Shown here: positions 26,636-35,405 of the stretch, piece by piece
How the letters are laid out: every line of letters starts with the position of its first letter
How positions within the stretch are numbered: position 1 is the stretch's first letter
Assembly (NCBI GenBank): GCA_030726725.1
Contig: JANRDC010000021.1
Coordinates: forward strand, 1-64,000
Source of the DNA: Flavobacteriaceae bacterium
Lineage (GTDB): Bacteria > Bacteroidota > Bacteroidia > Flavobacteriales > Flavobacteriaceae
Direction of reading: 5' to 3'
DNA: 64,000 bases
Position numbers and translations under genes: made by a program
The notes under the pieces: generated by a model
Database searches by the model: none
What the model was told of the DNA's origin: nothing
The model's input: the letters and a program-made list of their open reading frames with translations, nothing else

Positions 26636-28168
26636 TTAATGTTTGAAATGTCTGATTCCTGTGAGTACCATCGACATATTATGCTCATTGCAATAGTCAA
26701 TACTCAAAGCATCTTTAATCGATCCTCCAGGCTGGATGACTGCAGTTATTCCTGCTTGATCGGCAATTTCTACACAGTCGGGGAAGGGGAAAAAAGCGTC
26801 GCTGGCCATAGCCGCACCTTTGAGGTCAAAACCGAAGGTATTGGCCTTGTGAATCGCTTGTTGCAAAGCATCTACCCTGGAGGTTTGTCCGGTTCCACTG
26901 GCGATCAATTGTTTGTTTTTGGCCAGAACAATGGTGTTTGATTTGGTGTGTTTGCACAGTTTAGCGGCAAATAACAAATCTTCTACCTCAGCAGCACTCG
27001 GGGATGTCTGGGTAACGGTAGTCAGCTGGTCTTTGGTTTCCGTTACACTGTCTTTGTCTTGCACCAAATAACCGTTTAGTGCAGTTCTCACTTGTTTTTG
27101 ATCGGTTTCCGTTTCTTTTTGCACCAAGAGAATTCTGTTTTTCTTGGACTGTAAAACCTCCACAGCAGCTGCATCCATTCCTGGAGCGATAACTACTTCG
27201 CAAAACAACTGGTCGATTTCTTGAGCTGTAGCCAGATCCAGGGTTTTGTTGGCGATCAATACGCCCCCAAATGCAGAGGTAGGGTCAGCGGCCAATGCGT
27301 CCAAATACGCTTGTTTTAAGGTATCTCTCGTGGCCAATCCACAGGCGTTGTTGTGTTTTAAAATCGCAAACGTCGGGCCGTCATTTTTGAATTCTTGAAT
27401 CAACTGAACAGCTGCGTCAATATCCAATAAGTTGTTGTAGGAAAGTTCTTTACCGTGCAGTTGGGTAAACAAAGCGCTAAAGTCTCCGTAAAAACGACCT
27501 TGTTGGTGTGGGTTTTCCCCATAGCGCAACGGCATGCTTTCCTGCACGCTTAATTTAAGCGCGTCTACACCAGCACTTTGGTTGAAGTAGTTAAAAATAG
27601 CACTGTCGTAGTGCGAAGAGGTATTAAATGCTTTTGCAGCAAACAGCTGTCTTTCTGCTAAGGTGGTTCCTCCATTGTTTTTCTGCAGTACCTCCAAAAC
27701 AGCTGGATAATCAGCTCGGTCAGCGACACAGAGCACATCTTGGAAATTCTTGGCTGCGGCCCTGATCAAAGAGATGCCACCGATGTCTATTTTTTCGATG
27801 ATTTCCTGTGGGGTACCCCCTGAGGCGACAGTTTTCTCAAAAGGATATAAGTCTACGATAACGATGTCAATTTGCGGAATGTCAAATTCTGCCATTTGCG
27901 CTTGGTCTTCGGCTAGGCCTCTTCGGTTGAGAATGCCACCAAAAACTTTGGGATGAAGGGTTTTCACACGTCCGCCCAAAATAGAAGGGTAGTGGGTTAG
28001 GTCTTCAACGGGAACCACGGGGATGCCCAATTCTTTGATGAATGTTTCAGTTCCTCCAGTGGAGTATAAAACCACGCCGTTTTTGTGTAATTCGCGTACG
28101 ATTGGTTCGAGTCCGTCCTTGTGAAAAACGGAAATCAGCGCCCCTTGGGCAGTTTTAATGGCAGACAT
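26636..28168 (-). CDS. purH: Bifunctional AICAR formyltransferase / IMP cyclohydrolase
   Basis: 510 aa. Catalyses the last two steps of de novo purine synthesis. The N-terminal IMP cyclohydrolase (MGS-like) domain shows LYSTGGTETFIKELGI and GGRVKTLHPKVFGGIL. The C-terminal transformylase domain shows MPLRYGENPHQQGRFY, AILKHNNACGLA, CKHTKSNTIVLAKN and DAFFPFPDCVEIADQAG. All are family landmarks and the length is normal. It lies between the methionine-sulfoxide reductase gene and the mre operon. Confidence 0.98.
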   Translation of the reverse strand: MSAIKTAQGALISVFHKDGLEPIVRELHKNGVVLYSTGGTETFIKELGIPVVPVEDLTHYPSILGGRVKTLHPKVFGGILNRRGLAEDQAQMAEFDIPQIDIVIVDLYPFEKTVASGGTPQEIIEKIDIGGISLIRAAAKNFQDVLCVADRADYPAVLEVLQKNNGGTTLAERQLFAAKAFNTSSHYDSAIFNYFNQSAGVDALKLSVQESMPLRYGENPHQQGRFYGDFSALFTQLHGKELSYNNLLDIDAAVQLIQEFKNDGPTFAILKHNNACGLATRDTLKQAYLDALAADPTSAFGGVLIANKTLDLATAQEIDQLFCEVVIAPGMDAAAVEVLQSKKNRILLVQKETETDQKQVRTALNGYLVQDKDSVTETKDQLTTVTQTSPSAAEVEDLLFAAKLCKHTKSNTIVLAKNKQLIASGTGQTSRVDALQQAIHKANTFGFDLKGAAMASDAFFPFPDCVEIADQAGITAVIQPGGSIKDALSIDYCNEHNMSMVLTGIRHFKH

Positions 28169-28204
28169 AAGTTGGGGTTGAAATAAAGGGTAAAATTACA
28201 AGAA

Positions 28205-28660
28205 TTATTCGATCCAAGGGGCAATGCTTTCGCAAACAAATTCTAAAAATCGTTCGTCTTCTTCTGTAAACGGGTCTAGCTGGCTAGAGTCTATATCTAT
28301 TTGCCCAATGTTTTTGTTGTTTTTAAACAAGGGGACTACAATTTCTGAGCGAACACTCAGGCTGCAAGCGATGTAATTGTCTTGAGCGCTCACGTCAGGC
28401 ACTACAAAATTCTGATCGCTCAGGGCCACTTGTCCGCAGATTCCCTTTCCAAAAGGGATGCGGGTGTGCTCCGTAGGTGTCCCAGCATAAGGACCTAGTT
28501 CCAGTACGCGCTCTGTGTCGCTGTGAAAGTAAAACCCCACCCAATCGTAGTGGTCTACCTCTTTGCGCAACAAGTCGCAGATCTTTTGCAGTTTTTCGTT
28601 TAACGATATTTTTTCGGCCAGAATTCCCGTGACCAATGGGGCTAATGCTTGTAGTTTCAT
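28205..28660 (-). CDS. msrC: Free methionine-(R)-sulfoxide reductase (GAF domain)
   Basis: 151 aa, a single GAF domain. The family reduces free methionine-R-sulfoxide using cysteines. Cys75 (GKGICG) and Cys99 (DNYIACS) keep the 24-residue spacing of the E. coli pair C94 and C118, C118 being the nucleophile. The third cysteine of the E. coli enzyme (C84) is replaced here by a non-Cys residue near His65. DWVGFYF and SEIVVPL also match. A perfect -7 box TATTTTTG lies at 28665-28672, only 4 nt before the ATG, suggesting a very short leader. Located between groEL and purH. Confidence 0.87.
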   Translation of the reverse strand: MKLQALAPLVTGILAEKISLNEKLQKICDLLRKEVDHYDWVGFYFHSDTERVLELGPYAGTPTEHTRIPFGKGICGQVALSDQNFVVPDVSAQDNYIACSLSVRSEIVVPLFKNNKNIGQIDIDSSQLDPFTEEDERFLEFVCESIAPWIE

Positions 28661-28683
28661 GGGGCAAAAATAGCGGGAAAAAG

Positions 28684-28711
28684 AAAACCCCCACCTTGCG
28701 GCAGGGGTTTT
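28684..28711 (-). terminator. Terminator of the groESL operon
   Basis: AAAACCCC (28684-28691) pairs with GGGGTTTT (28704-28711) around a 12-nt interior that adds a short CC/GG pairing. Read on the minus strand, the stem is followed by TTTTCTTTTT. It sits 20 nt beyond the groEL stop codon. Confidence 0.8.
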
Positions 28712-28730
28712 TTTATCATCAAACTTTTGA

Positions 28731-30371
<1,641 letters not shown>

Positions 30372-30378
30372 TTAAAAG

Positions 30379-30657
30379 TTAAACAATTGCAAGAATATCG
30401 CTTTCGCGCATCATCAAGTAATCCACCCCGTCGAGTTTGATTTCAGTCCCGGCGTACTTTCCGTAAAGAACGCTATCTCCCACTTTTACAGTGAGTGCTT
30501 CGTCTTTAGTTCCAGGTCCCACCGCAACCACTTTTCCGTTTTGGGGTTTTTCTTTGGCAGTGTCAGGAATGTAGATTCCAGATGCAGTTTTGGTTTCTGC
30601 TGCCGTTGGCTCGATCAAAACGCGATCGGCCAGAGGTTTGATGTTTACTTTAGCCAT
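30379..30657 (-). CDS. groS: Co-chaperonin GroES
   Basis: 92 aa. Heptameric lid of GroEL. Family features: [12 protein letters not shown] at the N-terminus, a mobile loop ([18 protein letters not shown]) and the [20 protein letters not shown]-terminal block. First gene of the groES-groEL operon. The region between groES and secG (30658-30796) carries an imperfect inverted repeat (30697-30711) and the secG terminator. Confidence 0.98.
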   Translation of the reverse strand: MAKVNIKPLADRVLIEPTAAETKTASGIYIPDTAKEKPQNGKVVAVGPGTKDEALTVKVGDSVLYGKYAGTEIKLDGVDYLMMRESDILAIV

Positions 30658-30737
30658 AATATAAACTGTTTAAGATGATTAGTTTTCACCACTATAGACA
30701 CATTTTGTGCCAAAGCCATAAAACTGACATTTTGGGA

Positions 30738-30769
30738 TAAAAAAATGCCAGCTTGTCATAAGCTGGCAT
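30738..30769 (-). terminator. Terminator after secG
   Basis: A perfect 10-bp stem: ATGCCAGCTT (30745-30754) and AAGCTGGCAT (30760-30769), with loop GTCAT. On the minus strand it is followed by a run of seven T. It closes the miaB-to-secG operon and separates it from groESL. Confidence 0.92.
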
Positions 30770-30796
30770 GGTATCTTTAGTGAAGCAGTCGGAGGT

Positions 30797-31177
30797 TTAC
30801 TCCGCTGCAGGTGCTTCTGGAGTGGCAGGAGCTTGCTCCGCGGGTACTTCCTGAACAGCTGGTGCGCTTTCAGGCAGTGTTTCTTGAATTTGTACGGGAG
30901 CAGTGTTGCTGTCCAATACTTTTGAGTCACCTGAGCTGTAGTTTCCTTTAAGCGCAATATTGGAAAGCAAAATCAATCCAGCTAATGCAATCGCTAGGGT
31001 CCAAGTGCTTTTGTCCAAAAAGTCACCTGTTTTTTTTACCCCGCCCACTACTTGGGTGGAAGCTCCGCCAAAAGAAGAGGACAATCCGCCTCCTTTAGGA
31101 TTTTGTACCATGATGACCAACATCAACAAAAAGCTGACCAGGATGATTAAAATGAGAAATATGGTAAAGGTGCTCAT
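30797..31177 (-). CDS. secG: Preprotein translocase subunit SecG
   Basis: 126 aa. Two membrane helices (about residues 2-22 and 52-72) enclose the conserved stretch VQNPKGGGLSSSFGGAS and a DFLDKSTW segment. A long acidic, Pro/Ala/Glu-rich C-terminal tail follows, as is common in Bacteroidota SecG. SecG assists SecYEG-mediated export. I use the ATG at 31177; an 18-residue upstream extension would overlap the preceding gene and has no SecG character. Four nt separate it from the upstream TPR gene. Confidence 0.95.
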   Translation of the reverse strand: MSTFTIFLILIILVSFLLMLVIMVQNPKGGGLSSSFGGASTQVVGGVKKTGDFLDKSTWTLAIALAGLILLSNIALKGNYSSGDSKVLDSNTAPVQIQETLPESAPAVQEVPAEQAPATPEAPAAE

Positions 31178-31181
31178 GGCG

Positions 31182-31946
31182 TTAGGGTTTAGATTTTTGA
31201 ATTTTCTTGATGGCCTGAATTTGGCCAGCAAAGAAACTATTTTTTTCTGGATATTTCAAACTTAATATTTTGTAAGCCTGAATCGCTTCGTCGTATTTCT
31301 GTTGTTCTAAATAGACTTGCGCCAGAGTTTCTGTCATCAATGCTTTTGGATCAAATGAAGCGCTCACAGGAGCTGCAGGAATATCCAGGTCTGCCGCGGG
31401 CGCAATCCGAGGGTTGGCTTTTAAAAACTGGTCGATCAGCGCTTGTTTTTTGGCTCTAGACGCAGGTGCCTGAACCGTCGGCGGGGACTTTTGTTCTGCC
31501 GGGATAGTTGTCTCTTGGGGGGCAGTCCCAGACTTGATCAAACCGCGATCGGATAATTGAAGCCATACCGCAAACGAATGACGGTCATCACGCCCAAAGC
31601 TCAGGGTTTTGGGCTGGGCCAACGCTGCTGACAATACCTGCTGATTTGAAGATGTTTCAGCCGTGGCTTGGCGATCATCGGATTCAGGTTTCGGTACTTC
31701 TGTATTGAAATCTGAGGAGGTGATGTATTGAAACAAAATTTCTCGGTCTGCAGTGTGTGCAGCGGTCACCTTTAGGGCATTGTTGTAGTGGTGGCTGTCT
31801 TGATGCTTGAGCGCTTTGAGGTGGAGCGCACGCGCAGCTTGAAAATAAGGATATTGAGCCACTACCTCGGCCAAGGCAGCTTCCTGGGCGGCACTCATGG
31901 GCGCCGAACTATCGTTGAGCAAAAGGTTGAGTTCCTGTATTTTCAT
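31182..31946 (-). CDS. TPR-like protein of the lptE-secG operon, function unknown
   Basis: 254 aa. The N-terminal part (EVVAQYPYFQAARALHLKALK) and the C-terminal TPR unit (TETLAQVYLEQQKYDEAIQAYKILSLKYPE) are separated by a low-complexity Ala/Pro/Gln-rich linker. There is no signal peptide, so it is probably cytoplasmic. Proteins of this architecture recur between lptE and secG in Bacteroidota, but I know of no assigned role. The ATG at 31946 lies 4 nt after the lptE stop; an earlier frame opening at 32000 would overlap lptE. Confidence 0.78.
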   Translation of the reverse strand: MKIQELNLLLNDSSAPMSAAQEAALAEVVAQYPYFQAARALHLKALKHQDSHHYNNALKVTAAHTADREILFQYITSSDFNTEVPKPESDDRQATAETSSNQQVLSAALAQPKTLSFGRDDRHSFAVWLQLSDRGLIKSGTAPQETTIPAEQKSPPTVQAPASRAKKQALIDQFLKANPRIAPAADLDIPAAPVSASFDPKALMTETLAQVYLEQQKYDEAIQAYKILSLKYPEKNSFFAGQIQAIKKIQKSKP

Positions 31947-31950
31947 CCGG

Positions 31951-32457
31951 CTACCAATCTGCAAGTGAGGCGTTAAAAATATCTTGGGTGATGCGCTCAA
32001 AAATTTCCTCTTGAGCGGTTGTTTTTACCGCATCCAGCATGGCTTCAGCGGGATAGTCGTAAAAGAAAGAAAACCTTCTTTCAAAGTCGCTGTCCTCTTT
32101 GGTGGTGTTGGTAAACCGGACATTGACACTGATGATCAGCCTGTTTTGAGCTGCTGTTTGGTTCGCGGTCGCTGTCATAGGACTGACCCGATATTCGATA
32201 ATTTCACCTTCATACCGCAAGTCTGCATTTTCTGAGGTAAGGGTCAAACTGGTTTGATTTTGAATTAAATCTTGGAGTTCGTTGGTAAAGTCTCGATCCA
32301 GTCCAGGCTCTATGATGGAGCCAGGACTTTGGGAAGCGCGGTTTTCGAAAAAGGAAACTTGGTAGGTGGTAGCAGCACCTACGTTAGACCCTGTGAAGTT
32401 ATAGGCACCGCATTGGGCCAGCAACAAACACAATCCGATAAGCGTGATTTTTCTCAT
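31951..32457 (-). CDS. lptE: LptE-like LPS-assembly lipoprotein
   Basis: 168 aa. The signal peptide ends in LLLAQC (lipobox, with Gln at -1) followed by GAYNFTG, the typical Bacteroidota LptE beginning. The LptE-type fold is suggested by DRDFTNELQDLIQNQTSLTL and ADLRYEGEIIEYRVSPM. In other bacteria LptE plugs the LptD barrel that inserts lipopolysaccharide in the outer membrane. I take the ATG at 32457, one base after the stop of the sigma-54 activator; upstream extension is antisense-like and lacks a signal peptide. Confidence 0.85.
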   Translation of the reverse strand: MRKITLIGLCLLLAQCGAYNFTGSNVGAATTYQVSFFENRASQSPGSIIEPGLDRDFTNELQDLIQNQTSLTLTSENADLRYEGEIIEYRVSPMTATANQTAAQNRLIISVNVRFTNTTKEDSDFERRFSFFYDYPAEAMLDAVKTTAQEEIFERITQDIFNASLADW

Positions 32458-32458
32458 A

Positions 32459-33805
32459 TTACAAATCAAATTGTTTGATTTTACGGTACAGTGTTCTTTC
32501 TGAAATCCCCAGCTCAGCTGCGGCATCTTTTCTTTTTCCTTGGTGGCGCTCCAGCGATTTTTTAATCAATTCAATCTCCTTGAGGTGTAGGGATAGGGGC
32601 GCTTCTTCCTCCTCAATTTCCTCGGCAAATGCGTATTTATCGCTCCCCGAAACCGCAGGCAAATGATGGTTGGTCGTCGGAATCGATCTGTTTTCAGGGG
32701 CCGGAATCAAGCGCATCGGATTTGAGGGAGTGCTCGGCGAAATAGAGGATACATCCTCATCTTCAAAATCCATTTCATCTTCCGACTGATGAAAGCGCAC
32801 CAAATCTTCCTCGGAATAGATTTTTTTGATCAGTTGGTCATTCTCTTTTTGCACATGAGACCCCACTTTAGACTTGAGCAATTCCAAGGTGAGCTTCTTG
32901 AGGTCGTTGATGTCGCCTTTCATGTCGAACAATACCTTATATAGTATTTCCCGTTCATTGGAAAAATCACTTCCTGATGAAGCACTGCCACTTCCTTCCA
33001 ACAGCATGGGTGTCTGTGCACCGGCGTCTGGCAAATATCCCCTGAGGGTTACCGGCTGTATCATTCGTTCCGTCTCCAAAACAGACATCTGCTCGGCGAT
33101 ATTTCTCAGCTGTCTGATGTTTCCAGGCCAGCGGTATTGCACCAAGAGCTCTTGTGATTTTTCATCGAGTCGCAAGGTGGGCATTTTGTATTTCTGTCCG
33201 AAGTCCGCCGCAAATTTCCGAAACAACAAGTGGATGTCTTCCGCTCGATCCCTCAGGGGAGGAACATGAATTTCGACGGTGCTCAATCGGTAATAGAGGT
33301 CCTCTCTAAATCGGCCCTTTTTGATGGCTTCTGGCATGGCCACATTGGTGGCGGCCACGATGCGCACATTGGTTTTTTGCACTTGGGAAGATCCCACCTT
33401 GATGAATTCCCCGTTTTCGAGCACGCGCAGCAGACGCACTTGTGTGGTCAGGGGTAATTCGCCTACTTCATCGAGAAAAATGGTGCCCCCATCGGCTACT
33501 TCAAAATAGCCTTGACGGGTGGCAGTTGCCCCGGTAAAGGCGCCTTTTTCATGGCCAAAAAGTTCGGAATCAATGGTTCCTTCAGGTATGGCACCGCAGT
33601 TGACAGCGATGTATTTGCCGTGTTTTCGGTGCGACAATGCATGGATGATTTTGGGGATAGACTCTTTACCCACACCGCTTTCCCCGGTCACCAACACAGA
33701 GATGTCTGTAGGGGCCACCTGAATCGCTTTTTCGATGGCGCGGTTGAGCTTAGGGTCATTCCCAATCAGTTCAAAACGCTGTTTAATGCTCTGTACGCTC
33801 TCCAT
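32459..33805 (-). CDS. Sigma-54-dependent transcriptional activator without a sensor domain
   Basis: 448 aa. Only about 20 residues precede the AAA+ domain, so there is no receiver, PAS or GAF input domain. The AAA+ part shows Walker A GESGVGKES, the sigma-54 contact loop GAFTGA, Walker B GGTIFLDEVGELP and the RFREDLYYRL arginine region. A long acidic linker (about 290-400) leads to a C-terminal Fis-type helix-turn-helix (RKDAAAELGISERTLYRKI). It should activate RpoN promoters, apparently without its own phosphorylation control. It lies 4 nt after miaB and 1 nt before lptE, an order seen across Bacteroidota. Confidence 0.92.
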   Translation of the reverse strand: MESVQSIKQRFELIGNDPKLNRAIEKAIQVAPTDISVLVTGESGVGKESIPKIIHALSHRKHGKYIAVNCGAIPEGTIDSELFGHEKGAFTGATATRQGYFEVADGGTIFLDEVGELPLTTQVRLLRVLENGEFIKVGSSQVQKTNVRIVAATNVAMPEAIKKGRFREDLYYRLSTVEIHVPPLRDRAEDIHLLFRKFAADFGQKYKMPTLRLDEKSQELLVQYRWPGNIRQLRNIAEQMSVLETERMIQPVTLRGYLPDAGAQTPMLLEGSGSASSGSDFSNEREILYKVLFDMKGDINDLKKLTLELLKSKVGSHVQKENDQLIKKIYSEEDLVRFHQSEDEMDFEDEDVSSISPSTPSNPMRLIPAPENRSIPTTNHHLPAVSGSDKYAFAEEIEEEEAPLSLHLKEIELIKKSLERHQGKRKDAAAELGISERTLYRKIKQFDL

Positions 33806-33809
33806 ATCC

Positions 33810-35249
33810 CTAGATCAATTGAATAGGCGTGCCGATCAGTGTACCCGAAGTACAAGAATCGATGCGCACCTGAACGGTATCTCCTTTTTGGTAGTTTTCT
33901 TTCGGAAACACCACCACTTGATTGTATAGGTTTCTTCCCATCCAATGTTGGTTGGATCGCTTGGAGTCGCCCTCGATCAAGACTTCTTCCAACAATCCCA
34001 CATGGCGTTCGGTGTTTATTTTAGAGTGCACCGACTGCAGGGCAATAATTTCGGTAAGCCTTCTTTTTTTGACTTCCTCAGTGACGTCGTCCTCCATATT
34101 TTTTCCAGCCGCCGTACCCGGTCTTTCAGAATAGGCGTACATATAGCCGTAGTCGTATTGCACGTATTCCATCAATTCCATGGTCTGTTGGTGGTCTTCT
34201 TCAGTTTCTGTGGGAAATCCGGTGATCATGTCCTGGGAAATCGCAATCAATGGAATCGCATTTTTGATCTGATCGATCAATGCTCGATACTCCGCTGCAG
34301 TGTGCTGGCGGTTCATCAATTTCAAGATGCGGTCGCTTCCGCTTTGTACGGGCAGGTGAATGTGTTTGCAGACATTGTGGTGTTTGGCCATCACACCGAC
34401 CACGTCCATAGTCATGTCCTGAGGATTTGAGGTGGAAAACCTAAACCGCATACCAGGTAGGGCGGTGGCTACTTTGTCGAGCAATTGGGCAAAATCAACA
34501 GCGGTAGCTTTTTGCATTTCGCTGGCTTTGACAAAATCTTTTTTTAGCCCACCTCCATACCACAAATAACTATCTACGTTTTGGCCCAGGAGCGTTACCT
34601 CTTTGAAGCCTTGTTCCCAAAGCGTTTGTATTTCGGCCAATATGGATTCTGGGTCTCTGCTGCGCTCTCGACCACGGGTAAATGGCACCACACAAAAAGT
34701 GCACATATTGTCGCAGCCGCGGGTGATCGATACATAGGCGCTGATGCCATTGGACGAAAGGCGGACCGGGGAAATATCTCCGTAGGTTTCCTCTTTAGAC
34801 AGAATCACATTGACAGCATTTCTGCCCTGTTCTACCTCTTTGAGCAGGTTGGGGATGTCTTTATAGGCATCCGGCCCCACCACCATATCCACGATTTTCT
34901 CTTCCTCAAGCAGATTTTGTTTCAGGCGTTCTGCCATACATCCCAACACCCCTACTTTAAGCGATTTGTTTTTTTTCTTGATCGCATTGAACTCTGCCAA
35001 GCGTTTGCGCACCGTTTGTTCGGCTTTATCCCTGATCGAGCAGGTGTTGATCAGGATTAAATCAGCTTCGTGTAGGTTTTGGGTGGTGTCATATCCCTCT
35101 TGGGCCAGAATAGAGGCGACGATTTCGCTGTCTGAAAAATTCATCGCACACCCATAGCTTTCTATGGCCACTTTTTTCTGTAGCCCTCTGTGTGGGTGTG
35201 TGCTTTCAATCAAGGTGCCTTGTAGGGCAGCATCAATGGTTTTTTCCAT
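33810..35249 (-). CDS. miaB: tRNA-2-methylthio-N6-dimethylallyladenosine synthase
   Basis: 479 aa radical-SAM methylthiotransferase acting on A37 of tRNAs that read UNN codons. The N-terminal UPF0004 domain has its three Cys (ESYGCAMN, INTCSIRD, LGCMAER). The radical SAM motif is RGCDNMCTFCVVPFTRGR (CxxxCxxC), and a C-terminal TRAM domain ends the protein. First gene of the operon running through the sigma-54 activator, lptE, the TPR gene and secG. Confidence 0.97.
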   Translation of the reverse strand: MEKTIDAALQGTLIESTHPHRGLQKKVAIESYGCAMNFSDSEIVASILAQEGYDTTQNLHEADLILINTCSIRDKAEQTVRKRLAEFNAIKKKNKSLKVGVLGCMAERLKQNLLEEEKIVDMVVGPDAYKDIPNLLKEVEQGRNAVNVILSKEETYGDISPVRLSSNGISAYVSITRGCDNMCTFCVVPFTRGRERSRDPESILAEIQTLWEQGFKEVTLLGQNVDSYLWYGGGLKKDFVKASEMQKATAVDFAQLLDKVATALPGMRFRFSTSNPQDMTMDVVGVMAKHHNVCKHIHLPVQSGSDRILKLMNRQHTAAEYRALIDQIKNAIPLIAISQDMITGFPTETEEDHQQTMELMEYVQYDYGYMYAYSERPGTAAGKNMEDDVTEEVKKRRLTEIIALQSVHSKINTERHVGLLEEVLIEGDSKRSNQHWMGRNLYNQVVVFPKENYQKGDTVQVRIDSCTSGTLIGTPIQLI

Positions 35250-35274
35250 AAATCACATCTTGGCGTATGCCCCA

Positions 35275-35313
35275 CAAAGATAATACAATTAGGGGGATAA
35301 TGACAAATTGTCA
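35275..35313 (-). promoter_or_regulatory. miaB operon promoter with overlapping palindrome
   Basis: On the minus strand TTTG (35304-35307) is followed after 21 nt by TATCTTTG (35275-35282), a good Bacteroidota promoter 26 nt before the miaB ATG. The -33 box lies inside a perfect 13-nt palindrome at 35301-35313 (TGACAAATTGTCA on plus), which could be a repressor site. The promoter call is better supported than the operator call. Confidence 0.6.
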
Positions 35314-35359
35314 GCCTCCTATCAGGGGCCTTTAGCGGGGTAAGCCAGCAGCTGGTCGA

Positions 35360-35388
35360 TTGGATTTTGAAAAATAAACCTACTTTTG
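35360..35388 (+). promoter_or_regulatory. Candidate topA promoter
   Basis: TTG (35360-35362), then 18 nt, then TACTTTTG (35381-35388), a perfect TAnnTTTG box. The topA ATG at 35406 lies 17 nt further on, so the leader would be only about 10 nt. It is divergent from the miaB promoter 50 nt away. Confidence 0.5.
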
Positions 35389-35405
35389 TCCCTCAAAGAA
35401 TCGAC

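Noticed and set aside
30658-30796. CIRCE element in front of groES
   Set aside because: No TTAGCACTC or GAGTGCTAA half-site is present on either strand.
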